Source of the DNA: Burkholderiales bacterium RIFCSPLOWO2_12_FULL_61_40
GTDB taxonomy: Bacteria > Pseudomonadota > Gammaproteobacteria > Burkholderiales > Burkholderiaceae_C
NCBI GenBank assembly: GCA_001770935.1
Contig: MESI01000009.1
Location: forward strand, 47,413 to 111,412
Reading direction: 5' to 3'
DNA: 64,000 nt
Below, in pieces: positions 54,421-63,911 of this stretch. Below the pieces are notes generated by a model. The model was not told the DNA's origin, made no database searches, and saw nothing but the letters and a program-made list of their open reading frames with translations. How positions within the stretch are numbered: position 1 is the first letter of the stretch; every line of letters starts with the position of its first letter. The position numbers and the translations under genes are program-made.

Positions 54421-55236
54421 TCACAACACCCGATGCTGCAGGGCGGGCAGCTGGGCGCGGCGCTGCGCCAAGGTCGCCGGGTTGAAGTCCGCCAGCACCA
54501 CCCCGGCGTCTTGCGCCTGCTCGGCCAGCACCTGTCCCCAGGGGTCGATGAGGATGGATTGGCCCCAGGTGCGCCGTCCGCTGGGGTGCGCCCCGCCCTG
54601 GGCGGGCGCGGCCACAAAGGCCAGGTTTTCAATGGCCCGCGCGCGCAGCAGCACCTCCCAGTGCGCCTGGCCGGTGGTGTGGGTGAAGGCGCTGGGCACC
54701 AAAATCAGATCCACCCCCGAAGCCGCGTAGGCCCGGTACAACTCGGCAAAACGCAGGTCGTAACACACGCTCAAACCCAGGCGCCAGCGGTGGCCGTCGC
54801 GCGAGGGCAAGTCAAACCAGGTGGGCGTGTCGCCCCGCTCCAGCACCCGGGATTCGTCGTAGCTCTCCAGGCCGTTGTCAAAGCGGAACAGGTGGATTTT
54901 GTCGTAGCGTGCCACGCACAGGCCCTGGGGGTTGTAGACCAGTGTGCTGTTGAACACCCGGTCTGGTTGATTCGCACGCAAAGGCAGGGTGCCCGCCACC
55001 AGCCACAGGCCCAGGGACCGGGCGGCATCGGCCAGAAACTGCTGAACCGGCCCCTGGCCATAGGCCTCCTGAAAGGCCAGCTTGTCACTGTCGTGCATAC
55101 CGATCAGGCAAAAGTACTCGGGCAGTACCGCCAGTTCGGCCCCCGCCTGGGCGGCCTGGGCCAGCAACTGCCCGGCTTGCGCCAGGTTGTGGGACACATC
55201 TCCCGTGGACACCATCTGGATGGCTGCGACTTTCAT
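54421..55236 (-). CDS. Carbon-nitrogen hydrolase, Nit1/deaminated-glutathione-amidase type
   Basis: 271 residues of the nitrilase superfamily with the full triad E40 (VLPEYF), K113 (YDKIHLF) and C158 (SVCYDLRF). The closest functional group by motif is the Nit1/NitA amidase that repairs deaminated glutathione. Its ATG overlaps the yhdP stop as ATGA, so the two are translationally coupled, a pairing found across betaproteobacteria. Confidence 0.9.
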   Translation of the reverse strand: MKVAAIQMVSTGDVSHNLAQAGQLLAQAAQAGAELAVLPEYFCLIGMHDSDKLAFQEAYGQGPVQQFLADAARSLGLWLVAGTLPLRANQPDRVFNSTLVYNPQGLCVARYDKIHLFRFDNGLESYDESRVLERGDTPTWFDLPSRDGHRWRLGLSVCYDLRFAELYRAYAASGVDLILVPSAFTHTTGQAHWEVLLRARAIENLAFVAAPAQGGAHPSGRRTWGQSILIDPWGQVLAEQAQDAGVVLADFNPATLAQRRAQLPALQHRVL

Positions 55237-58200
55237 TGGGGTACCTCGCTGGGTTGGGGGGTAGGCGCGCCCTGGTGATTGACCTTGGTAACCCGCGGGT
55301 CCACCCAGGTGCCATCCACAAAAAACTCCTGGGTCGCCGCGTCGATCAGGGGACGGCGCAAGACCATCTGCGCCAAAAAAGTGGTAAGCCCGACAAGGGG
55401 ATTGATGGCCGAGGCAATCAGCGAGGCACTGCCGGCATTGATCTCGGGCACCACCACCACCTTGATGGCCTGGGTCTCCTTGGCAATGTCGGCCTGCCCC
55501 TCCATCAGCACGGCGGCATTGACCCCTTTCATCTGCAGGTTGTTGGTGCGGGCAATGCCTTGCGCAATCACCACATCGCCGCGCAGGAAGTCAAAGGAAA
55601 AACCCTCGCTGAACACGTCCCGAAAATCCAGCGTCAGCCGACGCGGCAAGGCCTGCAAGCTCAGCACCCCGAGCAGCTTGGCAATGCCGGGTTCAGCCTT
55701 CAGGAACTGGCCGTTTTCCACATTCACATTGAAACTGCCCCCCAGGCTGGGGTAGTCCAGCGTGATGGGCGAGCCCATCCAGGCCACCTGGCCCTCGATC
55801 TTTCCATGGCTCTTGCGCACCACACCGGGCATGCCAAACCGGTTGAGCAGCTCCCCCCCGTCGCGGATATCGAGCTTGAAGTTCAGCACGGTGCGCCTGC
55901 GCTCCTTGATGCTGCGGCTTGCGGCGATTGAAGGCTGAAGGCTGGTATGGGCCCAGTTGCCGCCCGCCGTGAACACGGCCTCCGGCGTGATGATGTTGAA
56001 ACGGTTCAGGCGCCACTCCCGCGGTGTGTCGCGCTGTGCCCCCACGCCCAGATTCACCGCATCGATTTCCAGGCGGCCGAGTTTCTTGCCGCGCAGCTCG
56101 AAATCCTCCACCACCACGTCCAGCGCGGGGATGCTGGCGGGCTGTTCATCCAGCATATTTTCCACGTCCTGGGCGGTGCTTTGCCCAATCGCCAGGCGCG
56201 CAAGACGCCCGTACAAACGCCCTGCGGTGGTCCCGGTCGGCTGGCGGTACTCCACATAGCCGTTGAGTTCGGCCGCGTCCAGATTGGCGCGCCACAGCTG
56301 GCCCTCACGGGCACCGCCCACCACCACCCGGTTGAGCTTGCGTCCGTCCAAAATCAGCTCGTGCGCACGGAGCGCCATGCGGGTGGGAAGGTAGTCCATG
56401 GCTGGCGTTGCCTCCGGTTCGGCCACGCTGCTGGCTGCAAGGTTGGTACCCGAGGCGTTGGACAACACCTGCATCCAGGCATCCAGGTCCATACGCTCCA
56501 TGCTGATATTGGCCGCCACCCCTTCTGCGGGCAGCGGGGCCGACTCGTCGGCGGCCAAGCCCACCCCGATGGCCCCCCGCAGCACCCGCGCCTGCGGGCC
56601 TGAAATATCACGCATGTAAACAATTTGGGCCAAACGGCCCACCTCCAGCTGCAACTGGTCTTGCGCTTGCACCCCCCCGTTGGTTCCCGGCTGCAAGGAG
56701 CTGCGCAGCACCGAATTTTCGAAGCGCAGGGGCAAAGGCATTTCGGCTATTTTGGAAAAAGGGGCCGGTAAAGCCAGCGCCAAACCCACCAGATTGCTGT
56801 TGATTTGCAATTCCGTGAAACCGCCGTGCAGGCCCAATTGGGCGGTGTAGGCAGCGGCTCCGCTGGCGTACTGGGCCAGCCGCGCCACCAAGCCCAGTTC
56901 GCTGGCCTGGCGCAGCCCTTCGGCACTGGCCGTGCCTTGCACCCGCAACACCGTGGGCGCCGCCTTGGCTGGCGCGGGCACGCCGGTGCTGCTGCCCAGG
57001 CCGCTCAAACCGCCCTCAATGCGCGCGTCGCCACCCAGGATGCGCGCCTGCCCACCCGCCACAGAGAAACCCGACTCCGTGAATGCCACCACACCACGGG
57101 CGCGCCCCATGCGCGGCGTATCGGGTGATATCTGAAGGTCATTGCCAGTCAAGGTAATGGCACCCTGCACCGTGGCGTGCTCCACCGCACGCAAGGGAAA
57201 GCCCAGCTTGAACCGGTATTCGGCCGTGCCGGTGGCCGTGGTGCGGGCCAACACCTGGTTGGTCAAATCTCCCAAGGGCGAGTTATTCACCAGCCCCAGC
57301 ATGTCCTGCAGCGGTCCCCGCGCTTCGGCGGCCACCGCCAGGGTGGCACTGTCGTACAGGTCGCTGATCACCGCGTCGACTTTGACAACTTGCAAGCCAC
57401 CCGCCTGCGCCAGCCCACCATGGGCACCCTTGATTTTCAAGGCCCCGTGGTCAATTTCCAGCTCGCCGGACAGAGGGCTGAGCACCGGCCAGGGCAGGCT
57501 GCCCTGCGGCACAATCCGGTTGGGCGCGAAAGCATAGGTCATGTTGTGCACATTGGCGGAAATGCGAAACTCCCCTTGTTTGGGGTCGTTGAAAGGGAAA
57601 TCCTGCAGATTTCCCTTGACCTTGAATTTCACCGCCGAAGCCGTTCCCGCCGTGATCGCATCGTGCAGATAGTCGCGCAAGGGTTTGCCCAACGTTTGCG
57701 GAAAATAGCGGTAGACCCGAGCCCCTTCGGCCCGGCTCAGGCTTCCCTGCATATCGAGCACCCCCGGGAACCGCGCCTGCGCCTTCCCATGGCCCGCCTC
57801 TGCCGTGCGCCATTTGGCTTGCAATTCACCCTGCGCATCGGCGTTGCCGAATTTCAGGTTGGACACCTGGACACTCAGGCGTTCACCCTCGGTTTTCCAC
57901 AGCACCTCGCCACTGAGGTGGTCGACCGGAATCACCGGGTCCTCAAACACCCCCGGCGCGTCAACGAAACCGTCTTGTACCGCGATACTGGCTTTGCCAC
58001 CGGCCGGGTTGAACTCGAAATCCAGGTCCACCCCTTTGAAACCGGGCGTTGGTGCCCCGTTGCGGGTCGCGGCCGGGATGGCCAGCTTGACGATCCGGCC
58101 CTTGAGCGCAACTTGGCCGGGCTGCTGCAGCGCCCCCACCCAACTGCCCTGCACCCGTTCCACCAGTCCGTGCGGAGAAAATTGCCGCAGCACAGCACGG

Positions 58201-59351
58201 GCTTCGTCGCCCAGGGGCAGCCGGTCGGCGATTTGCGCCAAGGCTGCCAGGTCCAGCCGATCCGCGACGACGTCTCCCCGTTGCGGATGCCCTCCCTCCC
58301 CCGAAAACAGGCCCACATGGATGTTGCCGCCCGGCCAATGCAAACCGTCCTTGGTGTCAAACGCCAGATCCTGCGTGAAATACGCAAACCCGCCGTCCAC
58401 CGCCCGCATGCCCAAACGTCCGGAGGCCTGCTGGAAAGCGAGTGCATCCAGTTGGGGAGAGACCCGGACATTGACCCCTGTGAGCGCCAGATCGGTGGTG
58501 GCAGCGGTCAAAACACCCTGGTTGATGTCCACCCAGGCGCGCAGGCCGCCGACCCCCTGCGCCACATCCACGCCCAGATCGGCATAGCGGCGCAGTTGCG
58601 CCAGATCCACCTGGGGAAAACTGGCAAACATCTGGCCCGTCCAATCCTTCCATTGGCCCGCACGGCGCGACAGCAAAGGGTGTTTGAACACCCCGGACAG
58701 GCTCAGGCGCTCACCCCACGCGGCCGGTGGCTTGGCGTCCAGGCGCATGGCGTGGGTCAAAAAACGGTTGCGCAGCACCACATCGACATCCGTCAAGGCC
58801 AGCTCCGGCGCGCCCCGCAGCTCGTCCGTCCAGCGTACGGTGCCGTGCACGATGGCCAGTTCAGTCTGCGAAAAAACCCAATCCGCCCCTGCGCTGGTCT
58901 GGTTGGCGTCCCCGGACAGGGAGAAGCCCGCCACCCAGATCTGCCCGTCGGCCGTACGCCGCACATCCAGCACCGGGCTGTCGATGTAGAGCTGCTCAAA
59001 ACCCAGGCTCAGCACCGAGCGCGGCGACAAGGCCACCAGCACGGCAGGCAAGCGCAGGACCTCACGGTGCTGGGCATCCAGCATCCGTACCTCACGGAGT
59101 TCCAGCGAGGGAATCAATCCATTGGACTTGGCCGCCATGGCTCCGATATGCACTTGGGCCCCCACCGCTTGGGACACCTGCTGCTCCACCCATGGACGGA
59201 GTTCCGCAATTCGCGGCACAATCAGAAAATGCAAACCACCCCACACCACGGCCATGGCGATCCACGCTGACGCGAGCAACCACAGCGTCCACCTTGCGAT
59301 GGCAGCACCGACCTTGAGCAGGGTGGAGGGAATGGGGATCGGTTCAATCAT
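55233..59351 (-). CDS. yhdP: YhdP family AsmA-like envelope protein
   Basis: 1372 residues from the ATG at 59351 (MIEPIPIPSTLLKVG). One N-terminal transmembrane helix (WTLWLLASAWIAMAVVWGG), then a very long periplasmic AsmA-like chain of beta-rich repeats ending in the AsmA C-terminal domain (GMPGVVRKSHGKIEGQVAWMG). YhdP and its relatives are implicated in phospholipid movement to the outer membrane. The open frame continues far upstream through glnE in antisense; that part is not real. Adjacent to the divergent glnE with only 27 bases between starts. Confidence 0.92.
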   Translation of the reverse strand: MIEPIPIPSTLLKVGAAIARWTLWLLASAWIAMAVVWGGLHFLIVPRIAELRPWVEQQVSQAVGAQVHIGAMAAKSNGLIPSLELREVRMLDAQHREVLRLPAVLVALSPRSVLSLGFEQLYIDSPVLDVRRTADGQIWVAGFSLSGDANQTSAGADWVFSQTELAIVHGTVRWTDELRGAPELALTDVDVVLRNRFLTHAMRLDAKPPAAWGERLSLSGVFKHPLLSRRAGQWKDWTGQMFASFPQVDLAQLRRYADLGVDVAQGVGGLRAWVDINQGVLTAATTDLALTGVNVRVSPQLDALAFQQASGRLGMRAVDGGFAYFTQDLAFDTKDGLHWPGGNIHVGLFSGEGGHPQRGDVVADRLDLAALAQIADRLPLGDEARAVLRQFSPHGLVERVQGSWVGALQQPGQVALKGRIVKLAIPAATRNGAPTPGFKGVDLDFEFNPAGGKASIAVQDGFVDAPGVFEDPVIPVDHLSGEVLWKTEGERLSVQVSNLKFGNADAQGELQAKWRTAEAGHGKAQARFPGVLDMQGSLSRAEGARVYRYFPQTLGKPLRDYLHDAITAGTASAVKFKVKGNLQDFPFNDPKQGEFRISANVHNMTYAFAPNRIVPQGSLPWPVLSPLSGELEIDHGALKIKGAHGGLAQAGGLQVVKVDAVISDLYDSATLAVAAEARGPLQDMLGLVNNSPLGDLTNQVLARTTATGTAEYRFKLGFPLRAVEHATVQGAITLTGNDLQISPDTPRMGRARGVVAFTESGFSVAGGQARILGGDARIEGGLSGLGSSTGVPAPAKAAPTVLRVQGTASAEGLRQASELGLVARLAQYASGAAAYTAQLGLHGGFTELQINSNLVGLALALPAPFSKIAEMPLPLRFENSVLRSSLQPGTNGGVQAQDQLQLEVGRLAQIVYMRDISGPQARVLRGAIGVGLAADESAPLPAEGVAANISMERMDLDAWMQVLSNASGTNLAASSVAEPEATPAMDYLPTRMALRAHELILDGRKLNRVVVGGAREGQLWRANLDAAELNGYVEYRQPTGTTAGRLYGRLARLAIGQSTAQDVENMLDEQPASIPALDVVVEDFELRGKKLGRLEIDAVNLGVGAQRDTPREWRLNRFNIITPEAVFTAGGNWAHTSLQPSIAASRSIKERRRTVLNFKLDIRDGGELLNRFGMPGVVRKSHGKIEGQVAWMGSPITLDYPSLGGSFNVNVENGQFLKAEPGIAKLLGVLSLQALPRRLTLDFRDVFSEGFSFDFLRGDVVIAQGIARTNNLQMKGVNAAVLMEGQADIAKETQAIKVVVVPEINAGSASLIASAINPLVGLTTFLAQMVLRRPLIDAATQEFFVDGTWVDPRVTKVNHQGAPTPQPSEVPQ

Positions 59352-59378
59352 CGTGCGTTTAGAGCTATGCCAGGAATT

Positions 59379-62096
59379 ATGACCCGCAATGTGACCCCCG
59401 ATTTGGCCCAAGGTTCGCGGTATGGCCAGAGAATTCGCCGCCGTTACGCCCAGCAATTGCCCTTGCTCCCGCCGGGGGTGCCGAGGCGGCCCACCTTGCA
59501 GCCGCTGTATGAGGCCCTGCGCGCGCAGGGCATGGACGTAGGCGCCGCATTGCGCGCCACACGCCAATTGGTGCTGGAACGCCTGATTCAGCTGGATTGC
59601 GAAGAAGGGGCGGAGCTGCAAACCATCACAGGCACCATGACCGACCTGGCCGAGTTTGCGCTGGACATGGCCTGTGCCGAGAGCGCCAGGGCGCTGGATC
59701 TGGTGTACGGACCGCCGTGCACCGAACAGGGTGCTCCGGCCCAGCTTTGCATCGTCGGCATGGGCAAATTGGGCGCCCGTGAGCTCAATGTCTCCAGCGA
59801 CATCGACCTGATTTACATCTACGACCAGGACGGAGAAACAGCCGGTGACGCCATGGGCCGGGGGCGCATTTCCAACCAGGAGTACTTTGGCAAGCAAGTG
59901 CGCGCCATCTATTCCCTGGTAGGCGACGCCACCGAACACGGCTTTGTGTTTCGGGTCGACCTGGCGTTGCGGCCCAACGGTAACTCCGGCCCGCCGGCCG
60001 TGTCGCTGGGCGCGCTGGAGGAGTATTTCCATGTCCAGGGGCGCGAGTGGGAGCGCTTTGCCTGGCTCAAAAGCCGGGTGGTCGCCCCGGCGCAGGCCAT
60101 AGGCTCCAGCTGCGCGCAAAACTTGCGCGGCATGGTGGTGCCTTTTGTATTTCGCCGTTATCTGGACTACAACGTGTTCGATTCCCTGCGGGTGCTGCAC
60201 CGCCAGATTCGCGATCACGCGTCCAAACGCAGCGCGGGTCGCCCGGAACGCAGCAACGACGTCAAACTTTCGCGCGGCGGCATCCGCGAGATTGAATTCA
60301 CCGTCCAGCTGCTGCAGGTCGTGCGCGGCGGCCAGTACCCGGAATTGCGCACCCGGCCCACCGTCAGCGCCTTGCAACGTCTGGCCACTGCGGGTTTGAT
60401 GCCGCAAGCCACCGCCGACGCCCTGGCCCGCGCCTACGTCTTCCTGCGGCAGGTGGAGCACCGCATCCAGTACCTGGACGACCAGCAAACCCATGTTTTA
60501 CCCACCGCCGATACCGATCTGGGCTGGGTGGCGCAGGCCATGGGTTTTGCCGACAGTGCGGCGTTTTTGTGCGAACTGGACACCTGCCGCGAGCTGGTGG
60601 CACAGGAATTCGATGCGCTGCTGGGCGGGGGCCAGAAAGAATGCAATGGATGCAACCACAGCGCGGCCGCACCGGGCGCCAGTGATTTTGACGAATTGCT
60701 GGAGCAATTGACCGGGCGGTTTCGCGATCGCGTGGCCAGTTGGCGGGAGCACCCACGTGTATTGGCACTGCGTGAAGCTCCCCGCGCCAAGCTGGCTCGG
60801 CTGATCGTACGCACTGCGCAATGGGTCGCCCAAGGCAAGGTCAATGAAGAAGCCGCCGTGCGCCTGGCCGACTGGATGGAGCCCCTGCTGCGCCGGGAAA
60901 GTTACCTGGCCCTGCTGCTGGAGCGCCCCAATGTGCATGAACGCCTGCTGCACATGCTGGGCGCCGCACGCTGGCCGGCACGCTACCTGCTCAAGCACCC
61001 CGGCGTCATCGACGAATTGGCGGGCGACGCCATTTTGGAAGAACGCTTTGACGCAGCAGATTTCGAACAGGAACTGGAACGCAGGCGCGCGGCCCTGCTG
61101 GGCAGCGGCGAGGACGATGACGAAACCTTGCTGAATTTGCTGCGCCGCGCCCACCACGCCGAAGTTTTCCGCATTCTGGCCCGTGATATCGAGGGCCGAT
61201 TGTCAGTGGAACACGTGGCCGACGACCTGAGCGCCCTGGCCGAGGTGGTGCTGCGCGTCACCACCCGCTGGTGCTGGAGCCGCTTGAAAACCCGGCACCG
61301 CGAGGAACCCCAATTTGCCATCATCGCCTATGGCAAACTGGGCGGCAAAGAGCTGGGGTACGGCAGCGACCTGGACTTGGTCTTTGTCTACGACGACGAG
61401 GACGAACGGGCCTCCGAGGTCTACGCGGCCCTGGTGCGCAAGCTGATCAACTGGCTCACGGTCAAAACCGGGGAAGGAGATCTGTACGAGATCGACACCG
61501 CGCTACGCCCCAATGGCAATTCCGGCCTGCTGGTGACCAGCTTTAATTCCTATGCCAACTACCAGCAGCAGCGCGGCAGCAACACCGCCTGGACCTGGGA
61601 ACACCAGGCCATGACCCGTGCCCGCATGGTGCTGGGCGACGCGGCGCTGAAAGGCCGTTTTGACGCGGTACAGGCGGCGGTGATCGGCGCCGTGCGCGAC
61701 AACGTGCGTTTGCGCGAAGAAATTGGGACCATGCGCACCAAGGTGCGCGCCAGCCACCCGGTCCGGGGCGCACAGTTCGACGTCAAGCACAGCCCCGGCG
61801 GCATGGTGGACATTGAGTTTGCGGTGCAATTTCTGGTGCTTTCGCAGGGCTGCATGCACCCGGAACTGTTGGCCAATGTGGGCAATATCGGCCTGCTGAT
61901 GCGCGCCCAGGCCTGCGGACTTCTGCCAGCCCCGATCGGCGAGAACGCGGCACAGGCCTACCGGGTGTTGCGTCAAATACAGCACCGGGCACGGCTGAAT
62001 GAAGAACCTACCGAAATTCTTCAAACCAGCGTGCAAGCCGAACGTGCGGCGGGCCTGGCGCTGTGGACCCAGGTCTTTGGCAACAGCCCCGCTTAA
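59379..62096 (+). CDS. glnE: Glutamine synthetase adenylyltransferase/adenylyl-removing enzyme
   Basis: Bifunctional regulator that adenylylates and deadenylylates glutamine synthetase under PII control. 905 residues from the ATG at 59379 (MTRNVTPDLAQGS); an ATG at 59367 adds four residues. Two nucleotidyltransferase domains: the N-terminal removase with VGMGKLGARELNVSSDIDLI and the C-terminal transferase with YGKLGGKELGYGSDLDLVF. The stretch between about 420 and 440 is a short variable linker. The stop overlaps that of rfaE2 on the other strand (TTAA at 62093-62096). Confidence 0.96.
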   Translation: MTRNVTPDLAQGSRYGQRIRRRYAQQLPLLPPGVPRRPTLQPLYEALRAQGMDVGAALRATRQLVLERLIQLDCEEGAELQTITGTMTDLAEFALDMACAESARALDLVYGPPCTEQGAPAQLCIVGMGKLGARELNVSSDIDLIYIYDQDGETAGDAMGRGRISNQEYFGKQVRAIYSLVGDATEHGFVFRVDLALRPNGNSGPPAVSLGALEEYFHVQGREWERFAWLKSRVVAPAQAIGSSCAQNLRGMVVPFVFRRYLDYNVFDSLRVLHRQIRDHASKRSAGRPERSNDVKLSRGGIREIEFTVQLLQVVRGGQYPELRTRPTVSALQRLATAGLMPQATADALARAYVFLRQVEHRIQYLDDQQTHVLPTADTDLGWVAQAMGFADSAAFLCELDTCRELVAQEFDALLGGGQKECNGCNHSAAAPGASDFDELLEQLTGRFRDRVASWREHPRVLALREAPRAKLARLIVRTAQWVAQGKVNEEAAVRLADWMEPLLRRESYLALLLERPNVHERLLHMLGAARWPARYLLKHPGVIDELAGDAILEERFDAADFEQELERRRAALLGSGEDDDETLLNLLRRAHHAEVFRILARDIEGRLSVEHVADDLSALAEVVLRVTTRWCWSRLKTRHREEPQFAIIAYGKLGGKELGYGSDLDLVFVYDDEDERASEVYAALVRKLINWLTVKTGEGDLYEIDTALRPNGNSGLLVTSFNSYANYQQQRGSNTAWTWEHQAMTRARMVLGDAALKGRFDAVQAAVIGAVRDNVRLREEIGTMRTKVRASHPVRGAQFDVKHSPGGMVDIEFAVQFLVLSQGCMHPELLANVGNIGLLMRAQACGLLPAPIGENAAQAYRVLRQIQHRARLNEEPTEILQTSVQAERAAGLALWTQVFGNSPA

Positions 62097-62587
62097 CTGG
62101 CGCGGATTTTTTCCAGCAAACGGGTGGTGGAATAGCCCTGTACAAAGGGCAAGGCCAGGGCGTGCCCCCCCCAAGACTGCACCAGTGCGGTCTCGGGCAG
62201 CTTGTCCATGTCGTAGTCACCGCCTTTGACCAGGATATCCGGCCGGATTTCCGAAATAATTTGCACCGGGGTGTCTTCGTCAAACCAGGTGACCAGACCC
62301 ACGGACTGCTGGCTGGCCATCACCACCGCCCGGTCCACGTCCTGGTTGAGCGGGCGGTCATCGCCCTTGCCCAGGCGGCGCACGGATGCATCGGTGTTGA
62401 GAGCAACGATCAAGCTCCCCCCCAGTTCACGCGCTTGTGCCAGGTACATCACATGGCCACGGTGCAGCACATCAAACACCCCATTGGTAAACACCCAGGG
62501 GCGTGGCAAACCCGCCAATTGGCGGGGGAGGTCTTCGCGTTGGCAGATTTTGGCCAAAAAGGCGGGGGAATGGTCAGGCAGGCTCAT
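62093..62587 (-). CDS. rfaE2: D-glycero-beta-D-manno-heptose 1-phosphate adenylyltransferase
   Basis: Makes ADP-heptose for the lipopolysaccharide core. 164 residues from the ATG at 62587 (MSLPDHSPAFLAK). Nucleotidyltransferase signature NGVFDVLHRGH, and the C-terminal GYSTTRLLEKI. It is the stand-alone C-terminal half of what is HldE in E. coli; the kinase half is not in this window. It converges on glnE with overlapping stops. Confidence 0.94.
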   Translation of the reverse strand: MSLPDHSPAFLAKICQREDLPRQLAGLPRPWVFTNGVFDVLHRGHVMYLAQARELGGSLIVALNTDASVRRLGKGDDRPLNQDVDRAVVMASQQSVGLVTWFDEDTPVQIISEIRPDILVKGGDYDMDKLPETALVQSWGGHALALPFVQGYSTTRLLEKIRAS

Positions 62588-62608
62588 GGGGGTCATCCTA
62601 GCAGGACA

Positions 62609-62651
62609 CGGCCCGCCACCAACCAGCACTCAAGACCCGCCACCAACCACC
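62609..62651 (+). repeat. Imperfect direct repeat upstream of the HD-GYP gene
   Basis: CCCGCCACCAACCA occurs twice, at about 62609 and 62636, 27 bases apart, in the divergent spacer between rfaE2 and the HD-GYP gene. No clear promoter box is recognisable around it. Confidence 0.6.
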
Positions 62652-62681
62652 GATCACTGAATGCATAATCTCCGCAGATCT

Positions 62682-63911
62682 ATGCACCTTATTCCTGTCA
62701 GCGTCGAATCCATCCGCATTGGCCAGCCCCTGCCTTTTCCGCTCATGGACAAGTTCGGCGTCTTGCTGGCCAAGAAGGCCTTTGTCATCGAATCCAAACA
62801 GGACCTGGAAGATATCGCCCAACGCGGCGGCGGGCTGTATATTGATGTGGCCGATTCAGAAGCCCACCATCGGGCCTATGTGGAACGCCTGCATGGACTG
62901 GTGCGCGACAACAAGTCCTTGGGCGAAATTGCCGATGCCAAAGTCACCCTTAGCGATGTGGGCGACCGCAATGCCCAGGGCAATGAGCGTCCCGATTGGC
63001 TCGACTTGCAAGCCCAGGGCAATACCCTGGTGCACGACAGCAACCCGGCTTTGTTCATGGAGCGGCTGGAGCGGCTGCACGGCCAGCTGGCCCGCCATTT
63101 GCGGCGCAATCCAGACGGCACCCTGTTTGCCCTGATTTATCTGTCTGCCACCGATACGCACATGTACAGCGCCACCCATGCCATGCTGGTCAGCGTGATG
63201 TGTGGTTTGGCAGCGCACGAGGTCCTGGCCTGGCCCCCAGAGATGGAGGCCCTGGTCTGCAAGGCGGCATTGACCATGAATTTGGGCATGACAGAAGTGC
63301 AAGACCGTCTGGCCAGCCAGCTGGATGCGCCTTCGGCCGCCCAGCGCCAGGTGATTGATGAACATGCGGCGAAATCGGAACGCATGTTGATGGCATTGGG
63401 TGTTAAAGACCCGCTCTGGCTGCATGCCGTGCGCGACCACCACACCCGGCTTCCCGGTGCTTTGCGCACCAAAACACCCCACCAGCAGATCGCGCGCCTG
63501 ATCCAGCGGGCCGACATGTTTGCAGCCCAACTGGCCCCCCGTGCTTCGCGCGTGCCTGTCGCGCCAGCGGCGGCCATGCAGGCCTGTTACTTTGATGAAA
63601 ACCGCCAGGTGGACGATACGGGCGCAGCACTGATCAAAGCCGTTGGCATTTACCAGCCAGGCACCTTTGTTCGCTTGGCCACGGACGAAGTGGCGGTGGT
63701 GATCAAGCGCGGCGTGAACACGTCCACGCCCCGTGTGGCAGTCTTGATCAACCGCAGCGGCATGCCCACAGTGGAGCCCACCCTACGCGAAACCAGTCTG
63801 CGCGACCACCGCGTCATCGCCAGCGTGGCGCATCGGGATGTCAAGGTCCGCATCAATCTGGAACGGTTGCTCCCACTGACCGCAGCCCCCGTCTCGGACC
63901 GCCCCTGGTAA
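62682..63911 (+). CDS. Degenerate HD-GYP domain protein
   Basis: 409 residues from the ATG at 62682 (MHLIPVSVESIRIGQPL), matching the common start of this group; an ATG at 62661 adds seven. An N-terminal domain (about 1-75, FGVLLAKKAFVIESKQDLEDI) precedes an HD-GYP-like fold. The defining HD pair is missing: where HDIGK is expected the sequence reads TMNLGM. A HH pair survives in VRDHHTRLPG, but the GYP signature is lost. A working c-di-GMP phosphodiesterase is therefore unlikely; a binding or scaffold role is possible. The stop codon lies inside the second copy of the 95-base element. Confidence 0.85.
   Translation: MHLIPVSVESIRIGQPLPFPLMDKFGVLLAKKAFVIESKQDLEDIAQRGGGLYIDVADSEAHHRAYVERLHGLVRDNKSLGEIADAKVTLSDVGDRNAQGNERPDWLDLQAQGNTLVHDSNPALFMERLERLHGQLARHLRRNPDGTLFALIYLSATDTHMYSATHAMLVSVMCGLAAHEVLAWPPEMEALVCKAALTMNLGMTEVQDRLASQLDAPSAAQRQVIDEHAAKSERMLMALGVKDPLWLHAVRDHHTRLPGALRTKTPHQQIARLIQRADMFAAQLAPRASRVPVAPAAAMQACYFDENRQVDDTGAALIKAVGIYQPGTFVRLATDEVAVVIKRGVNTSTPRVAVLINRSGMPTVEPTLRETSLRDHRVIASVAHRDVKVRINLERLLPLTAAPVSDRPW

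Noticed and set aside
59352..60494. A 381-codon extension of the yhdP frame running antisense through glnE
   Set aside because: GC-rich antisense frames stay open by codon bias; the stretch is His/Gln/Gly-rich and glnE on the other strand is unmistakable. The family start is at 59351.
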